Assembly: GCA_003254925.1 (NCBI GenBank)
Contig: QANZ01035224.1
Coordinates: 26,160-90,159, forward strand
DNA length: 64,000 nucleotides
Source of the DNA: Chamaecrista fasciculata
Taxonomy: Eukaryota > Streptophyta > Magnoliopsida > Fabales > Fabaceae
Reading direction: 5' to 3'
The first letter of the stretch is position 1. Every line of letters begins with the position of its first letter. This document shows, one piece after another, positions 24,356 to 35,400 of the stretch. Below the pieces are notes generated by a model that was not told the origin of the DNA, did no database searches, and was given only the letters and a program-made list of their open reading frames with translations. Both the position numbers and the translations under genes were made by a program.

Positions 24356-24373
24356 TGGCGCCGTTGTCGGGGA
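24356..24373 (+). other. Second primer-binding site
   Basis: TGGCGCCGTTGTCGGGGA, 5 bases after the LTR tail, in front of the second gag. Confidence 0.85.
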
Positions 24374-24669
24374 ACTCTTTCTTGAGTTCCTAAGAAATTG
24401 TGATTTGTTTTTGAGTCTTTCTTTTAGAGTCTTTAATTTTTCATTTTTTGAGTCTTTTTTTTTTTTATTTTGAGTCTTTCCTTTTTTTTGTTAGTCGAAT
24501 TTTATTATTTTGAGTCTTTATTTTTGAGTGTTGTTTTTGTTTTAGAGTCTTTATTTTTCTAGTTTATTTTCGTTTTGATTTTTTTTTTTATATTCTTTTA
24601 GTTTGTTTGCATCTATTTTAATTTTTAATTGTTTAGTCTTTATTTTTCTTTTTATTATTATTCTTTCTA

Positions 24670-26448
24670 GTGCCTAGGAAACCTATAGAGCCTTTAGTTC
24701 CCCTAGATCCAGATTTGAATAAAACACTAAGATCCATAAAAAAGAATAAAAGAGTAGAACAAATGGAAAACTCAGGCAATAATCGTAGGTTAGATGACCA
24801 AGAACGCGAAGAAGTTCGCCAAAATCACGGTCTAAGTAATGGAGAACCTAGACCGAGAAGATCTATAAGAGAAGCATCCCAGTCTAATGAACAGTATGAG
24901 GTTCAGCAAAATGTGTTCCCTCAAATCCAAACGGATTTTGAGATCAAAGGACCACTTTTCATTGGATTACCTAAGTTTCATGGATTGGCCAGTGAAAATC
25001 CTTTTACTCACCTGAATAACTTGTATCTTCATTGCCGAACCATGAAGCCACCAGCACCAAGCATAGAGGATGTGATGTGGAAAGTATTCCATCTCACACT
25101 CGAAGGCAAGGCGTTGGATTGGTATACTCATCTAGGAACTTATGAATGGACAGCTTACCTGTCCTGGGAAAATCTTAGAAGGTCATTTCTCGATAAGTAG
25201 TTTCCCGAAGCTAAAGCATCTGCCGCTAAGCAACAAATCTCAGCCACAGAACAACGAGATAACGAGACGTTACTCGAATATCTAACTAGATACCAGGACC
25301 TTCTAGTGAAGTGTCCTAATCACCAATACATTGAGGAGCAATTAGTGGAATATTTTTGTAGTGGACTCTTAGACGACGAGGCTAATCACATCGATGCCAC
25401 GTCCAATGGATCCATTACGAAATTGGATGTTGAAACCGCATGGGAACTAATCAAGGAAGTTGCCCTCAAGCGAGAAAACCGAAGAAGATGTACCTGTGCC
25501 GTCAAGGGAATAGCAACCAATGAGTCAGACCCGATGATGGAAAAGTTGGCATTAGACATGGACAGTCTAGCCATAGCTGTTAAGGATATGAATGCAAAAT
25601 TAGCCTCTTCGCCAAGAAAGGTTGCTCTTGTGACCGCACCTTGCTCCGTGTGCGATTTGTATCAACATGGAACTAGGGAATGTCCCCATCAACCCGAGGA
25701 AGTTTCGGCCATGTATCAACAAGGCCCTAGTCAATTTCCTAAAAGATTTGACAATAGATTTAAGACTAGAAATTATTTCCAAAACCAAAGCTTTAATAAC
25801 CCAGCTCCTCAAAGACAAAACTCTTCTTCAACCGAAACTGACACTCAACTCCTCACTAGAATGTTTGAGGAATCCGAAGCTCGAACTTCGAAGAGATTCG
25901 ATGATTTTGGGCAAAGGATCGATCTTCTTTCTAGAGTGATGGACGTTATGAAAAGGAAGCAAGATGATCTTGAACAAGCTTTTGTTCGAGCAGCCGATGT
26001 TAAGGTAAACAATATTAGTGCCCCTAGTAGTTCTAAGGCAGTTCATGCCATTACCGCTAGAGAAACCAAACCTGTAGAAAATCCTGCTCAAGAGACCTTA
26101 GTGCAAACCCTAGAAGAGCCTGAGCCTGAAGAAATATTCAAAGAAATCAAAGGTGGAGAAAACTTTAAGGCTATAATAGAAAAACACCCTAGGTATGCCC
26201 AATTCTTCTTTGGTTTTAACTATAAGAAGGAAAAGGAAGAAACTCATGTTGTGAATAAGTTGGAAACTAAGGTAGAAACTGAGGTAGAAACTAAGGTAAA
26301 AACCAAGGTAGAAGACCTGCCGTTTCCAAGCTCTCATGTAATGACTAAGGAACAACTAGAGGATAAAAAGGATAAGGAGCTAGAAGACTTGTTAGGAAAA
26401 CTAAAAGTCAATCCACCCTTATTAGATTTGGTTAGGAAAGTCCCTTAA
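24670..26448 (+). pseudogene. Athila-like gag, second copy, one nonsense codon
   Basis: The structural protein of a Ty3/gypsy element. In this copy the ATG is replaced by GTG. The frame stays open for 592 codons apart from one in-frame TAG at 25198-25200, inside the conserved FLDKxFPE motif. Domains seen: the gag core (MWKVFHLTLEGKALDWY), a CCHC knuckle (CSVCDLYQHGTREC) around 25640, a long polar region, and a repeat-rich acidic/basic stretch of KVETEVETKVKTKVE type near 26260-26310. The end, VNPPLLDLVRKVP, matches the boundary before the protease in Athila-like elements. Confidence 0.85.
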
Positions 26449-26529
26449 AGACTTAGTTGAGAAGAAGAAAACATCTCAAAAGAAACTTCAACTAAGCCCT
26501 ACCATTTCAGCCCTTCTAAACCCTAAGAT

Positions 26530-27184
26530 ACCTATAAAACGCAAGGATCCTGGTTCATTCACCATTCCTTGCATGATAGGAAAAGCCGTAGTCAATGGAG
26601 CATAGTTGGACTTAGGAGCAGCTATCAACATTATGCCCAAGTTAGTCTATGATTCTTTGAATATGAACAGACTTAAGGACACAGGCTTCATCTTGCAATT
26701 AGCCGACAAAAGCAGCAGACGTCCTCTAGGAATAGTAGAAGATGTCTTAGTCAAGGTGAAAGGTCTAATCTTTCTCGCTGACTTTTATGTCCTAGATATC
26801 GGTGGCAATAGACCTACCGATTACACTATAATTTTAGGTAGACCTTTCCTACAGACCGCTAAAGTTAATATTAGCATGAAGGATGGAAAGATCACAATGG
26901 ATAATGGACATCAAAACATCACACTCACGATGTACGAGGCAGAGAAATCTGATGAACACTCCGTGTTGGAGACACGAAGTATTTGTACATCCAACAAAAC
27001 CCTAGGAGAAAGGCCAAAGAGGGAGGAACTTGAATTTGAAACTCTTTTAAGCTTAGAACCTCTTGACCCTGGCCTGCTTATACCAGAAACAAACCTTGGA
27101 GACATGAACATTAGTTCACTTTTCAAGGAAGAGGAGGAAGACCTCGTAACTTCCAAAGTAAAAGAGAAACTAGCACTTAGATAA
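26530..27184 (+). pseudogene. Athila-like aspartic protease region
   Basis: The pepsin-like retroviral-type protease domain of the element. After KRKDPGSFTIPC comes the catalytic LDLGAAINIMP motif, then VKGLIFLADFYVLD and ILGRPFLQTA. A TAG at 26603-26605 falls two residues before the catalytic Asp, so the open frame resumes only at 26606. The C-terminal part is acidic. No reverse transcriptase or integrase follows. Confidence 0.85.
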
Positions 27185-27205
27185 AATATTTCCAAGTACA
27201 AGGCT

Positions 27206-27820
27206 GTGTGGCAGCTTGTGCGCAAGACTAACCCAACTATAGCCCCATGCTATAGTGTTTCTAATTGTGCAGACACGGACATAAGAGTAGCAAAAAGGCC
27301 AAGAACCTCACTCTCCATGTGTTCGTGCAAGAACCTAGGCATAGGTGCTGAATGCCTAAGTAATGAAGAATGGCTCCACAATGTAGATGCCGTGTGCAAG
27401 AACGCAACCGAAAGGATTCATGTGGACTTCATTGGCATAGACAAGGTGCTCGATCAAAAGCAAAGAGGAATAACAATCAAGGATATGGATCAACCCATTG
27501 GATCATTCGTTGACGATGCAGGGATCACGAAAAAAGGTACGCTCGCAAACAAGCTTGCACTTTATCATTTTATCATGCGAGACTATTATTATAGGACTAA
27601 ATTTCATAAGACACGTAGGTTTAGGATAAATAAGAAAACTAGGTATCGACCACGCATAAAACTTAAAAACCTTAAAAATAGGAAGGTAGTGCGAAACCCT
27701 ATTCGAGCCAAACTCTTCAATGACGAGGATGACAACCGATTTGGACAAAGGATCTCTGCTAAGCGAAGGATTGGTGGATACCTCGTGAAAATCCGCCACG
27801 AAACCTTCAGGCCACCTTGA
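27206..27820 (+). CDS. Unrecognised Athila-internal ORF, Lys/Arg-rich
   Basis: 204 codons. The N-terminal half includes a Cys cluster (CYSVSNC, SMCSCKN) and NEEWLHNVDAVCK. The C-terminal third is strongly basic (RTKFHKTRRFRINKKTRYR). It resembles no domain I can name. It sits where RT and integrase would be in a full element, so it may be a leftover of the region after the protease plus non-coding sequence. Similar 'NEEWLAVPPD' wording follows the protease in the related element at 50291-51178, which supports an element-specific conserved tail. Confidence 0.35.
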   Translation: MWQLVRKTNPTIAPCYSVSNCADTDIRVAKRPRTSLSMCSCKNLGIGAECLSNEEWLHNVDAVCKNATERIHVDFIGIDKVLDQKQRGITIKDMDQPIGSFVDDAGITKKGTLANKLALYHFIMRDYYYRTKFHKTRRFRINKKTRYRPRIKLKNLKNRKVVRNPIRAKLFNDEDDNRFGQRISAKRRIGGYLVKIRHETFRPP

Positions 27821-28631
27821 AGATGTTCCGCAATGCCTTTTTCCCACTTACACGGTTTCCGCGTAAGTGTGGGGGAAGAAGAGGGTTATCCCAAACCCTA
27901 ATTCGTAGTTTAGAACCCTAGAAATTCTAGCATTTTCATTCTTAGTATTCGTATTTTTAGTTTTTTTAGAATTTTTAGTTAAAGTCTGGCAGCCAAGCGA
28001 CAAAAATAAAAATTTTTAATTTTTGTTTTTGCGTCGGCACCTGCGCCGACGGCGCACCTGGCGGCCCAACGTCAAATTATATGAGGAGTTTAATCGCGAT
28101 TAAACTCTATCAAATCTGATTTAAATTTAGATTCTAAATCACGAAAATTTGACGTACAGAGTAGAATATCTTAGATTTTCACCCTACAAATACCCCCTCA
28201 ACCTTCTAGGCTTCTCACAACTCTCATACTCACTTCTCGAAACTTCCAAAGCTCCTAGAACACTTTGTTGAGAGCTCAAATCCTTCCCTTTTCAAGTCTC
28301 TTTTCAAATCCAAGGTAAGTCTTTCCGATTTTTCGTGAATTCGCTAGGAACTTTTAGAATAAGGATCTTTCCTGAAAATCGACTTTAGGACTTCTTTCTG
28401 TCAACAAAGGTTTATTTGAGGCCTTGCTGTCGAACTTTTTAAAAAAAATCGCAGAAATATTTTGCGTAGCCGGCGGCGCAACCTGATAGTGCAACCCCAA
28501 ATTATAATTTTGTTTGATCGATCGAGTTTTTAGGTGATTTGAGATGAGTTTGTAGTGTCTAGATTGTTTTTCGTAGAGTTTTCCAGATTCGCGATAATTA
28601 TAGTATTAATTATAATTATTGATCTATAGAT

Positions 28632-29630
28632 ATGGCTCAATTCAAGAGCGTCTGAGCAAAGAGTTATCACGATGACTTCATTCGTCTTCTTCCCGTTCAC
28701 GCTGAAAAAGGAGTAAGCTTCTCCGATCCTGCGATCGACGAACTCAACATAGCCATTAGAGAGAGACATATTCGTGGATTCTTTGAACCAACTATCAAGG
28801 GCAGTCTCAATAAGGTATGGGAATTTTACTCCCATGCCGATATTGCACACCTCGATATAGTTTATCTTCGAGGAACCTATGTGGATTGTTCCCCCAATAC
28901 AATCAATCTTGTATTTAGATGTCGTTCTGTGCCCAATTGCTCTTTCCAAAGATATCCAACCAACGTTGCATCGCTTGGACATCTCATCTATCGATACCTC
29001 GATGGTTCCTATCCTACTCAAGATGACCAGAGGGTACTCACTTCATTCTCCACCGTCCACTCAACCCCTGTCATTCGTTTACCCCATAGGATCATCGACT
29101 CTCGATTTATTCCAAGTCCTCCTAATGAGCGCATGTCGATGGACCAAGTTGTCTTGGCCTATTGCATCCTCCAATGTCGCCCCGTGGACTTTGGACAAAT
29201 CATCCACGAACAGCTACGGCTATGCCTTGGAAGGGAAAAGTTAACCACGCTCTACTTTCCTCGTACCATATGCTACTTAGCTGCTCATGCAGACATACCA
29301 TGGCTAGAGGGAGATGAACCAATCCCCGATGCTTGCATCTTGGAACTAAGGGAAGTCGTGCCACTTCATGGGACACGATTTATACCACCATCACCTCAAG
29401 AAGTTCCTATTCCTGTACGACTAGTGGCCAGTATCGAGACTCAACCGAGTAAGAAACGACAGACTGACACTGATAACGATTCCGCAAGTACTTCATCCAC
29501 ACAGAGTGGCATGACACCACGTCCATCTCTGCTATGTGAAGTAACCGCCATTCAGACTTTGCTCAAAGAACTCTTGGATCTCGTGAAAAGCATAAAATAT
29601 CTACAATATCTAGAACGCGATAGGGAATAG
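28632..29630 (+). pseudogene. 'Putative plant transposon protein'-type ORF of Athila-like element
   Basis: The frame begins MAQFKSV and has a TGA as codon 8, then stays open to 29630 (about 325 further codons). The segment VWEFYSHADIAHLDIVYLRG, followed by CSPNTIN, has the wording of the plant-transposon domain annotated in Athila-like internal regions (Transposase_32, PF20167, by recollection of its pattern). The C-terminal part is Ser/Thr-rich and ends in a predicted coiled segment. The function is not established for the family. Confidence 0.6.
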
Positions 29631-30004
29631 TCTAAGATTAGTTATGCATTAATTTAATTGCTTTCTAGGATTAGTTTATTTGTTTTGCATTTTTCAATTC
29701 TGTCTTTTCTAATTATGTCATTTAATGGATCATTCTGTCTTTAATTTTCTGTATTTTATTATTTGCAACAATTTACATTTGCATTCTCATAAATAAAATA
29801 TCTATTTTGGACTTTTATTATTTTCTTGATCTCAAGTCATTTACATATAAAAATAATAAACATAAAATATATATATATAATTCGAAAATTCCAATATATA
29901 TATATAATGAAAATAACAAAAATATATAAATATGTTTTGAATAAGGAATATGATGATATTACCTTTTTTTTTTATTCCCTCTTATCTTTCCTTTCTACAT
30001 TGAG

Positions 30005-30125
30005 GACAATGTGTTCTTCTAAGTGTGGGGGAGAGAGGAGTAATTTCACACCTTAACCTAGTTCTTTACTCCTATTTGATTCTAACATTGGGGACAATGT
30101 TATGTTTTAAGTGTGGGGGAGAGGA
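30005..30125 (+). other. Athila-type 3' motifs (AAGTGTGGGGGAGAG)
   Basis: Two copies of a block 'ttgrggacaatgt ... aagtgtgggggagag' (near 30000-30035 and 30088-30124). Such purine-rich blocks are typical downstream of the ORFs in Athila-like elements. Confidence 0.7.
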
Positions 30126-30130
30126 TTAAG

Positions 30131-30850
30131 TTAGAGTAACTTATATTTTGGTTCACCCAAAAACTTTTTGGTATTAATCTAAATATTTTATAAACTTTAG
30201 ATTTTTAAAATTTTACTTTCCTATTTTTAGTGTTTGATTTAAATTTACTTCACTTATTATTTTTCACTTTTTGAGTAGAATTCGAATTAGTCAAATTTCT
30301 AATATGCTTAGAGTATTTGAGTGAATAATTCTATATTCATGATAAGAGTTTAGTCTTAGTTATTTTCTATAGCATTAGAATAGTCTAAGTAATTTCCAAA
30401 GTTTAGTAGTATTGTTTGATTTTTATAGACCAATTTGAGAGATACCCAGCCTAGTTGGAAGATTAAGCCCATATAATACTATAATAGTATATATAGAGAG
30501 AGATTAGTCTCTTAGCTTTGTCTTCTCTAGAACTTGTCTTAATTCTTGGTTAAATCTTATTAGATTTAATGGTTGTTAATATGATAGAGGCATTTGTTTC
30601 TTCAACCCCTTTATCCCAAACACTAGCTAGTTACCAAATATATCCTTTGTTAGCCCCTTTGGGCCTATACACTAAGGTGTACTTATAAACCTTCTCATAA
30701 AGATGAACTTTTCAATTCAACTCTCAAAGGAGAATTTAGCTAGCAAAGTTAGTAGAAAGAAGAATATAAAAGATCTCGACAAAAAGAAAAAAATTATATA
30801 CAAGTCGAGCAAACAAAAGTATCTTTGAGAAAGCTCAAATACTAAAAGTA
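30131..30850 (+). other. 3' untranslated part of the Athila-like element
   Basis: No ORF. It runs from the purine motif to the point where LINE sequence begins, near 30853. No 3' LTR is present, so the element lost its right end. Confidence 0.5.
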
Positions 30851-30853
30851 TTA

Positions 30854-31490
30854 TTATAAGAGCCTATCAAGAGAAAAAGACTGGCCAGTGAAAAAAGTAG
30901 AGTCCTGTGCCAAATGATTACACAGAGCACGGTCGAGTATCTCCATGATAAAATACCCATCTAGCTGTTTGTTGCACCAAGTAAACATAGGCCCTTTAAA
31001 GTCAATATAAATAAATTCACACTCAAAAATAAAATCTTCAAACTCGACAAAGCTTTTCAACGGCCTCACCCTTCCTCCTTTTTTCTCCAAATTACTCCCG
31101 AGCTCAATAAAATCCCCTATACAACACCAAGGCTGTTGAGGATCAACTTTTAAACCTAACAAACTCTTCCAAACATCGAGTATGTCTTGAGTTCTAGGGG
31201 AACCATAGACAAAAGTGTCGTAACTATTAAAGTCCCCCAGCCCCCATCAATAAAAGTGTGAATATATTTTTTTGTAACATCTAGCACCTCTAGCTTCACA
31301 TCATCCATCCACCACAACGCCAAGCCACTAGCAGAGCCAATAGAATCAACCAACCAACCATTATTGAAGCCATGAAGACTTCTCTGAATCTTTTTTAATT
31401 TCTTGCTTTTTATTCTGGTTTCCATAAGAAACACAACTGTGGGTTTATATCTTCTGCTTATATCTTTTAGAGCTCTAACTGTCAAAGACA
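30854..31490 (-). pseudogene. LINE ORF2, endonuclease part
   Basis: An L1-type apurinic endonuclease domain on the - strand: LTVRALKDISRRYKPTVVF then LMETRIKSKKLKKI, GLALWWMDD, and (after a frameshift near 31190) the PWCCIGDFIELGS and FTWCNKQ motifs, which match the 'GDFN' and 'YTW.N' blocks of the family. It ends abruptly at about 30854 against Athila-like sequence, before the RT. The first ten codons of ORF2 lie beyond the hAT element, near 35401-35430. Confidence 0.8.
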
Positions 31491-31783
31491 CCCCCATGCA
31501 AGGTTGTCAAACTCGAGAGTTTAACAAAACTCGTGGAGGGGGGGTAAACTCGGATCGTAAACTCGCCGAGTTTACCTACGTATGCAGAATGAAATTTTCA
31601 CATATATATCATTTTCTTTAAGTGTAAAATTAAATCAAAATAACATCAAATATGACATAACATAACATTGTTCTTCAAAAATTCAAAGCGTCATAAACTC
31701 ATAGATTGTTCATCAAATCAAATAAACACTCAAAGTCTCAAACATAACACAACATAACATAGAATTCTAAATAAACACTCAAA

Positions 31784-34332
31784 TCAACAAAGATCTTCAA
31801 AAGTCTTATTATAATCATCATCATCTCCATTATCATCATCATCATCATCATCATCTCCATCATCATCTCCATCATCATCTTCATCATCGTCTCCATAATC
31901 TTCATCACCACCACCATCACCAGTATTAACAGCAACATTCTTAATATTTAGATCTACAACCATCTCATCTGAATAAAAACCTGGAGGAGCATCATCATTA
32001 CAACTCACATTATGCACATTATCATTCACATTACCCTCAACCTCAGGAAGAGATTACTCAACCACAGGCTCAACTATAGGAAGAGATTGGTCAACCTCCA
32101 TTCCATCTTCATCATCAGACAAGGTCTCTAGATGTGACACTTCAGTTATCCATTCATCATCAGAGGGAGTCTCATCAAATGCAAAAGCAGAAGGTTTAGA
32201 TGGTTTCTTATCTTTCAATTTTAAATTAGCCATCACATAGACTAATTGATTCATTTTGTCTTGATGCAAATGATTCCTTCTCTTTGTATGGACCTAAACA
32301 ATATATGAATATTTTGTTAGTTTAATTTCAATAATCAATATAATTTAAAAAGTATGCAATTAAGCAATTTAGATAAATAAAGAGATTCTTACCCTCTCAA
32401 AAGCACTCCAATTACGCTCACACCCTGAAGAGCTACAAGTCAAGTTAAGAACACGGATAGCAAACTTTTGAAGTTCAGGACAATCAACTCCATAAGCATA
32501 CCACCACTCTGTTGGAGACATATCAACTATATTGTCCTTTGAGCCTTCCCGACCAAAATTGCCATTAGAATAATGAAAGTCAACTAGTTGTTTATCAATC
32601 TTCCTTCTTGATTCTTTATCTGGAACCAATCTTTTCACACATTCATAGAGACCATTTTTGATGTCACCACTATCATCGAAAGATTCACTATAGTGAAAGA
32701 GAGGGTTGAGATAATATCCAGCTGCATGTAAAGGCCTATGTAATTGACCTTCCCACCTCCCTTCAACTACTTTCAGTATGGGTTCATAACTACAATACAC
32801 AACAACAACTAATGGAAATTTAATAACATCATATAAAAGTTCACTATTTAGTAATATAAAATTGAAACACAATTGGAAATTTAATATTGAATATCTAGAT
32901 ATAAATTATAAAAGTTTACCTCTTTTTGGCATTGTTGAAATTTATCTTAATCTTTTCCCTTGCATGTTTCATCTCTTCATATATGAACCCCATAGCTGGT
33001 CTTTGATCTGAGTCTACCAAACGGAGGACTGAAATTAGAGGGGCAGCTGCTTTCAGACAACAAACAATATTTTTCCACAACCTACTATCTAATACTTTCC
33101 TAGCCACTTGTTTTCCTTCTTTTGTAGATCAGAATTTACTATTTTTCCATTCAGTAGAACTAAACATACTCATCAATGGCCCTTTTAATTCATTGATACA
33201 AGATAATGTCAAGTATGCAGTGGCAAATCGAGTTGCAGCTGGCCTAATCAAATCTCTTCCCTTTGTGAAATTTCTTAACATGTTTAAAACTAATCCTCTT
33301 CCATAGATATAGGTTGTGATTCTTCTTCCAGCAGCAATAGTATCTTGATGCAAATTAATTTTCTTCTCCAAATCCTCCAACATCAGATCAATACAATGGG
33401 CAGCACATGGTGTCCAATACAAGTGTTGTCTTTTTTCCATCAATTTTAGCCCCGCAGCTTTGTAATTTGCGGCATTATCTATAACTATTTGTATTACATT
33501 CTCCTCCCCAACTTGGTCAACAACTTTATCTAACATTTCAAACACTTTATCAGTTGTCTTCGAAATGCTAGAAGTATCCAAAGAATAAATGAATACCGTC
33601 CCTTTAGGACTGTTAACTAAAAAGTTACAAATAGATCTTCTTTTTCGATCAGTCCATCCATCAGACATGATAGAACAACCCACTTCCTTCCATTCTTGCT
33701 CAAACTCTTTAAGATAAATTTTTATTCTTTCCACCTCCCTCTTTAAATACTTCTCTCTAACATCATGATATGAAGGATGCTTATAACCTAGAGCACCAAA
33801 CCTCGTTGCAAGGTCTATCATCTTTGTAAACTCTGGATTTTTTATACAATGGAAAGGTATGGCACTTGTATAAAAAAGCCGACAAATTTGTTCAGAAAGT
33901 TTTTCCGCTTTGCTTCTGTTGTATAACCCATCGATGGTGGATTGTACACTTCCAACTACACTACCTTTTTGTCTTCTTTCCTTGTGAACCACCTCCAACA
34001 TTTTCATCTTCTTCATCATCACCAAAAGCTATAGACCACGTCCTTTTCTTTTTAGCTGCATTTTCTTTAGCTTGACAAACAACCTTTAACATAGCTGCCC
34101 TCACCTCATTTGGAACACTAACACAAGGTTCAGTATCTTCTTTAGTACCAGCTAAATGATGCTTGAATCTGAATATTCCACCACTAACAATCTTGGAACA
34201 ATAATTGCACTTCACTTTTCTAGCATTCCCCGCAACATCCATCCCATGTTTCCACCCAACATCAGACCTATTTCCAGGATAATTTTTTCTTCCAGCAACC
34301 ACCTTTTTACCTTTTGCCCCAATTCTAGACAT
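31784..34332 (-). pseudogene. hAT transposase (BED / DUF659 / dimerisation), inactivated
   Basis: Cut-and-paste transposase of the surrounding element. N-terminal exon 33961-34332 has a BED-type finger (VKCNYCSKIV ... RFKHHLAG). The core at 33129-34025 is in another frame, so a frameshift lies near 33965-34025; it includes the DUF659-type MSDGWTDRKRRSICNFLV and IVIDNAANYKAAG blocks, holding two acidic catalytic positions. A TGA at 33129-33131 interrupts the core where homologues have Trp; it resumes at 32916-33107. The next exon (about 32395-32790) ends with the CERNWSAFER motif. A last exon gives an extremely Asp-rich tail (about 31800-31930) with one more stop near 32054. The Asp-run tail is unusual, and it is encoded by a trinucleotide repeat. 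Confidence 0.85.
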
Positions 34333-34429
34333 TATTCACCCTATTGAGCAGCTTTACTAATTCAGACCACAGGCCACAACAAAAACAAATACAAATCATT
34401 TTTTTTTTGGTAATACATTCAAATTCATA

Positions 34430-34790
34430 CTACTTCAAGTTCAATATAACTTCAAGTTCAATCTCACATTCACAAACATACTACTTCAAGTTCAATATAA
34501 CTTCAAGTTCAATCTAACGTTCACAAACATACTACTTCAAGTTCAACATAACTTCAAGTTCAATCTCACATTCACATTCATACTACTTCAAGTTTAATCT
34601 CACATTCACAAACATACTACTTCAAGTTCTCAAGTTCAATCTCACATTCACAAACATACTACTTCAAGTTCTCAAGTTTAATCTCACAGTCACAAACATA
34701 CTACTTCAAGTTCTCAAGTTCAATCTCACATTCACAAACATACTAACTTCAAGTTCAATTTCACATAATCACATATTCACATTCATAAAT
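34430..34790. repeat. Minisatellite inside the hAT 5' region
   Basis: About eight units built on 'catactacttcaagttc' and 'aatctcacattcacaaa', 34-51 bp each, some with an internal duplication of ACTTCAAGTTCAAT. It lies upstream of the transposase start. Units vary and there are no constant spacers, so this is not a CRISPR array. Confidence 0.9.
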
Positions 34791-35400
34791 CATATTACAT
34801 ACCCATCCCCTAGTCACAAACTCACATTCATACATTCATACATTCATAAATCATACATTAACATATTCACATTAACATACCAAAACTCACATTCATACAT
34901 TCAGACATTCACAAACTCACAGCCGATGAAATAACAAAGATAGATTAGGTTTATATTGACACATACCCAGCGGCAGCGAGCAGTGGCAGCAGCAGGGGAA
35001 GGCGTCGACGGCATCGACAGCGCGGCGAGTTGCAGAAGGCAGAGCAAGTCGAAGAAGGGAGAAAATTTTTAAGGCAAGTCGCAAGAGGTAGAGCAAGTCG
35101 CAAGAGGCAGAAAAATTTGGGAAATTGACGAAGATAGATTAGGTTTAGGGTAATTTTAAGTGTGGGCCGATTTTTTTTTGTTGAATGGGTTGGTTTTATT
35201 TGACAAAAACCGAAAAAAATAAGGGAGTGAACTCACCGAGTTTAGTGCAAACTTGCGAGTTTAGGCGAGTTAACCGAGTTCATGCGAGTTTGCTCCGAGT
35301 TCATCCCAGGTCCGAGTTTGAGCCAAGTTTACACGATTTTGGGGGGTAAACTCGGCGAGTTTACGAGTTAAAACTCGAGTTTGACAACCATGCCCCCATG

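Larger units (their letters stand above)
31499..35392 (-). mobile_element. hAT transposon, full length
   Basis: 3894 bp. The termini CAAGGTTGTCAAACTCGAG and the complement of CTCGAGTTTGACAACCATG are inverted repeats. A perfect 8-bp target duplication, CCCCCATG, flanks it at 31491-31498 and 35393-35400. Sub-terminal repeats of GAGTTT/ACTCG type crowd both ends. The interior codes on the - strand for BED zinc finger, transposase core and C-terminal dimerisation regions. It interrupts LINE ORF2 within its first dozen codons. Confidence 0.93.

Noticed and set aside
28530..29021. 163-codon - strand frame
   Set aside because: It is the antisense shadow of the 28632-29630 ORF.
34430..34900. CRISPR-like array
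   Set aside because: Units are contiguous and variable, without unique spacers, and lie in a plant hAT transposon; it is a minisatellite.
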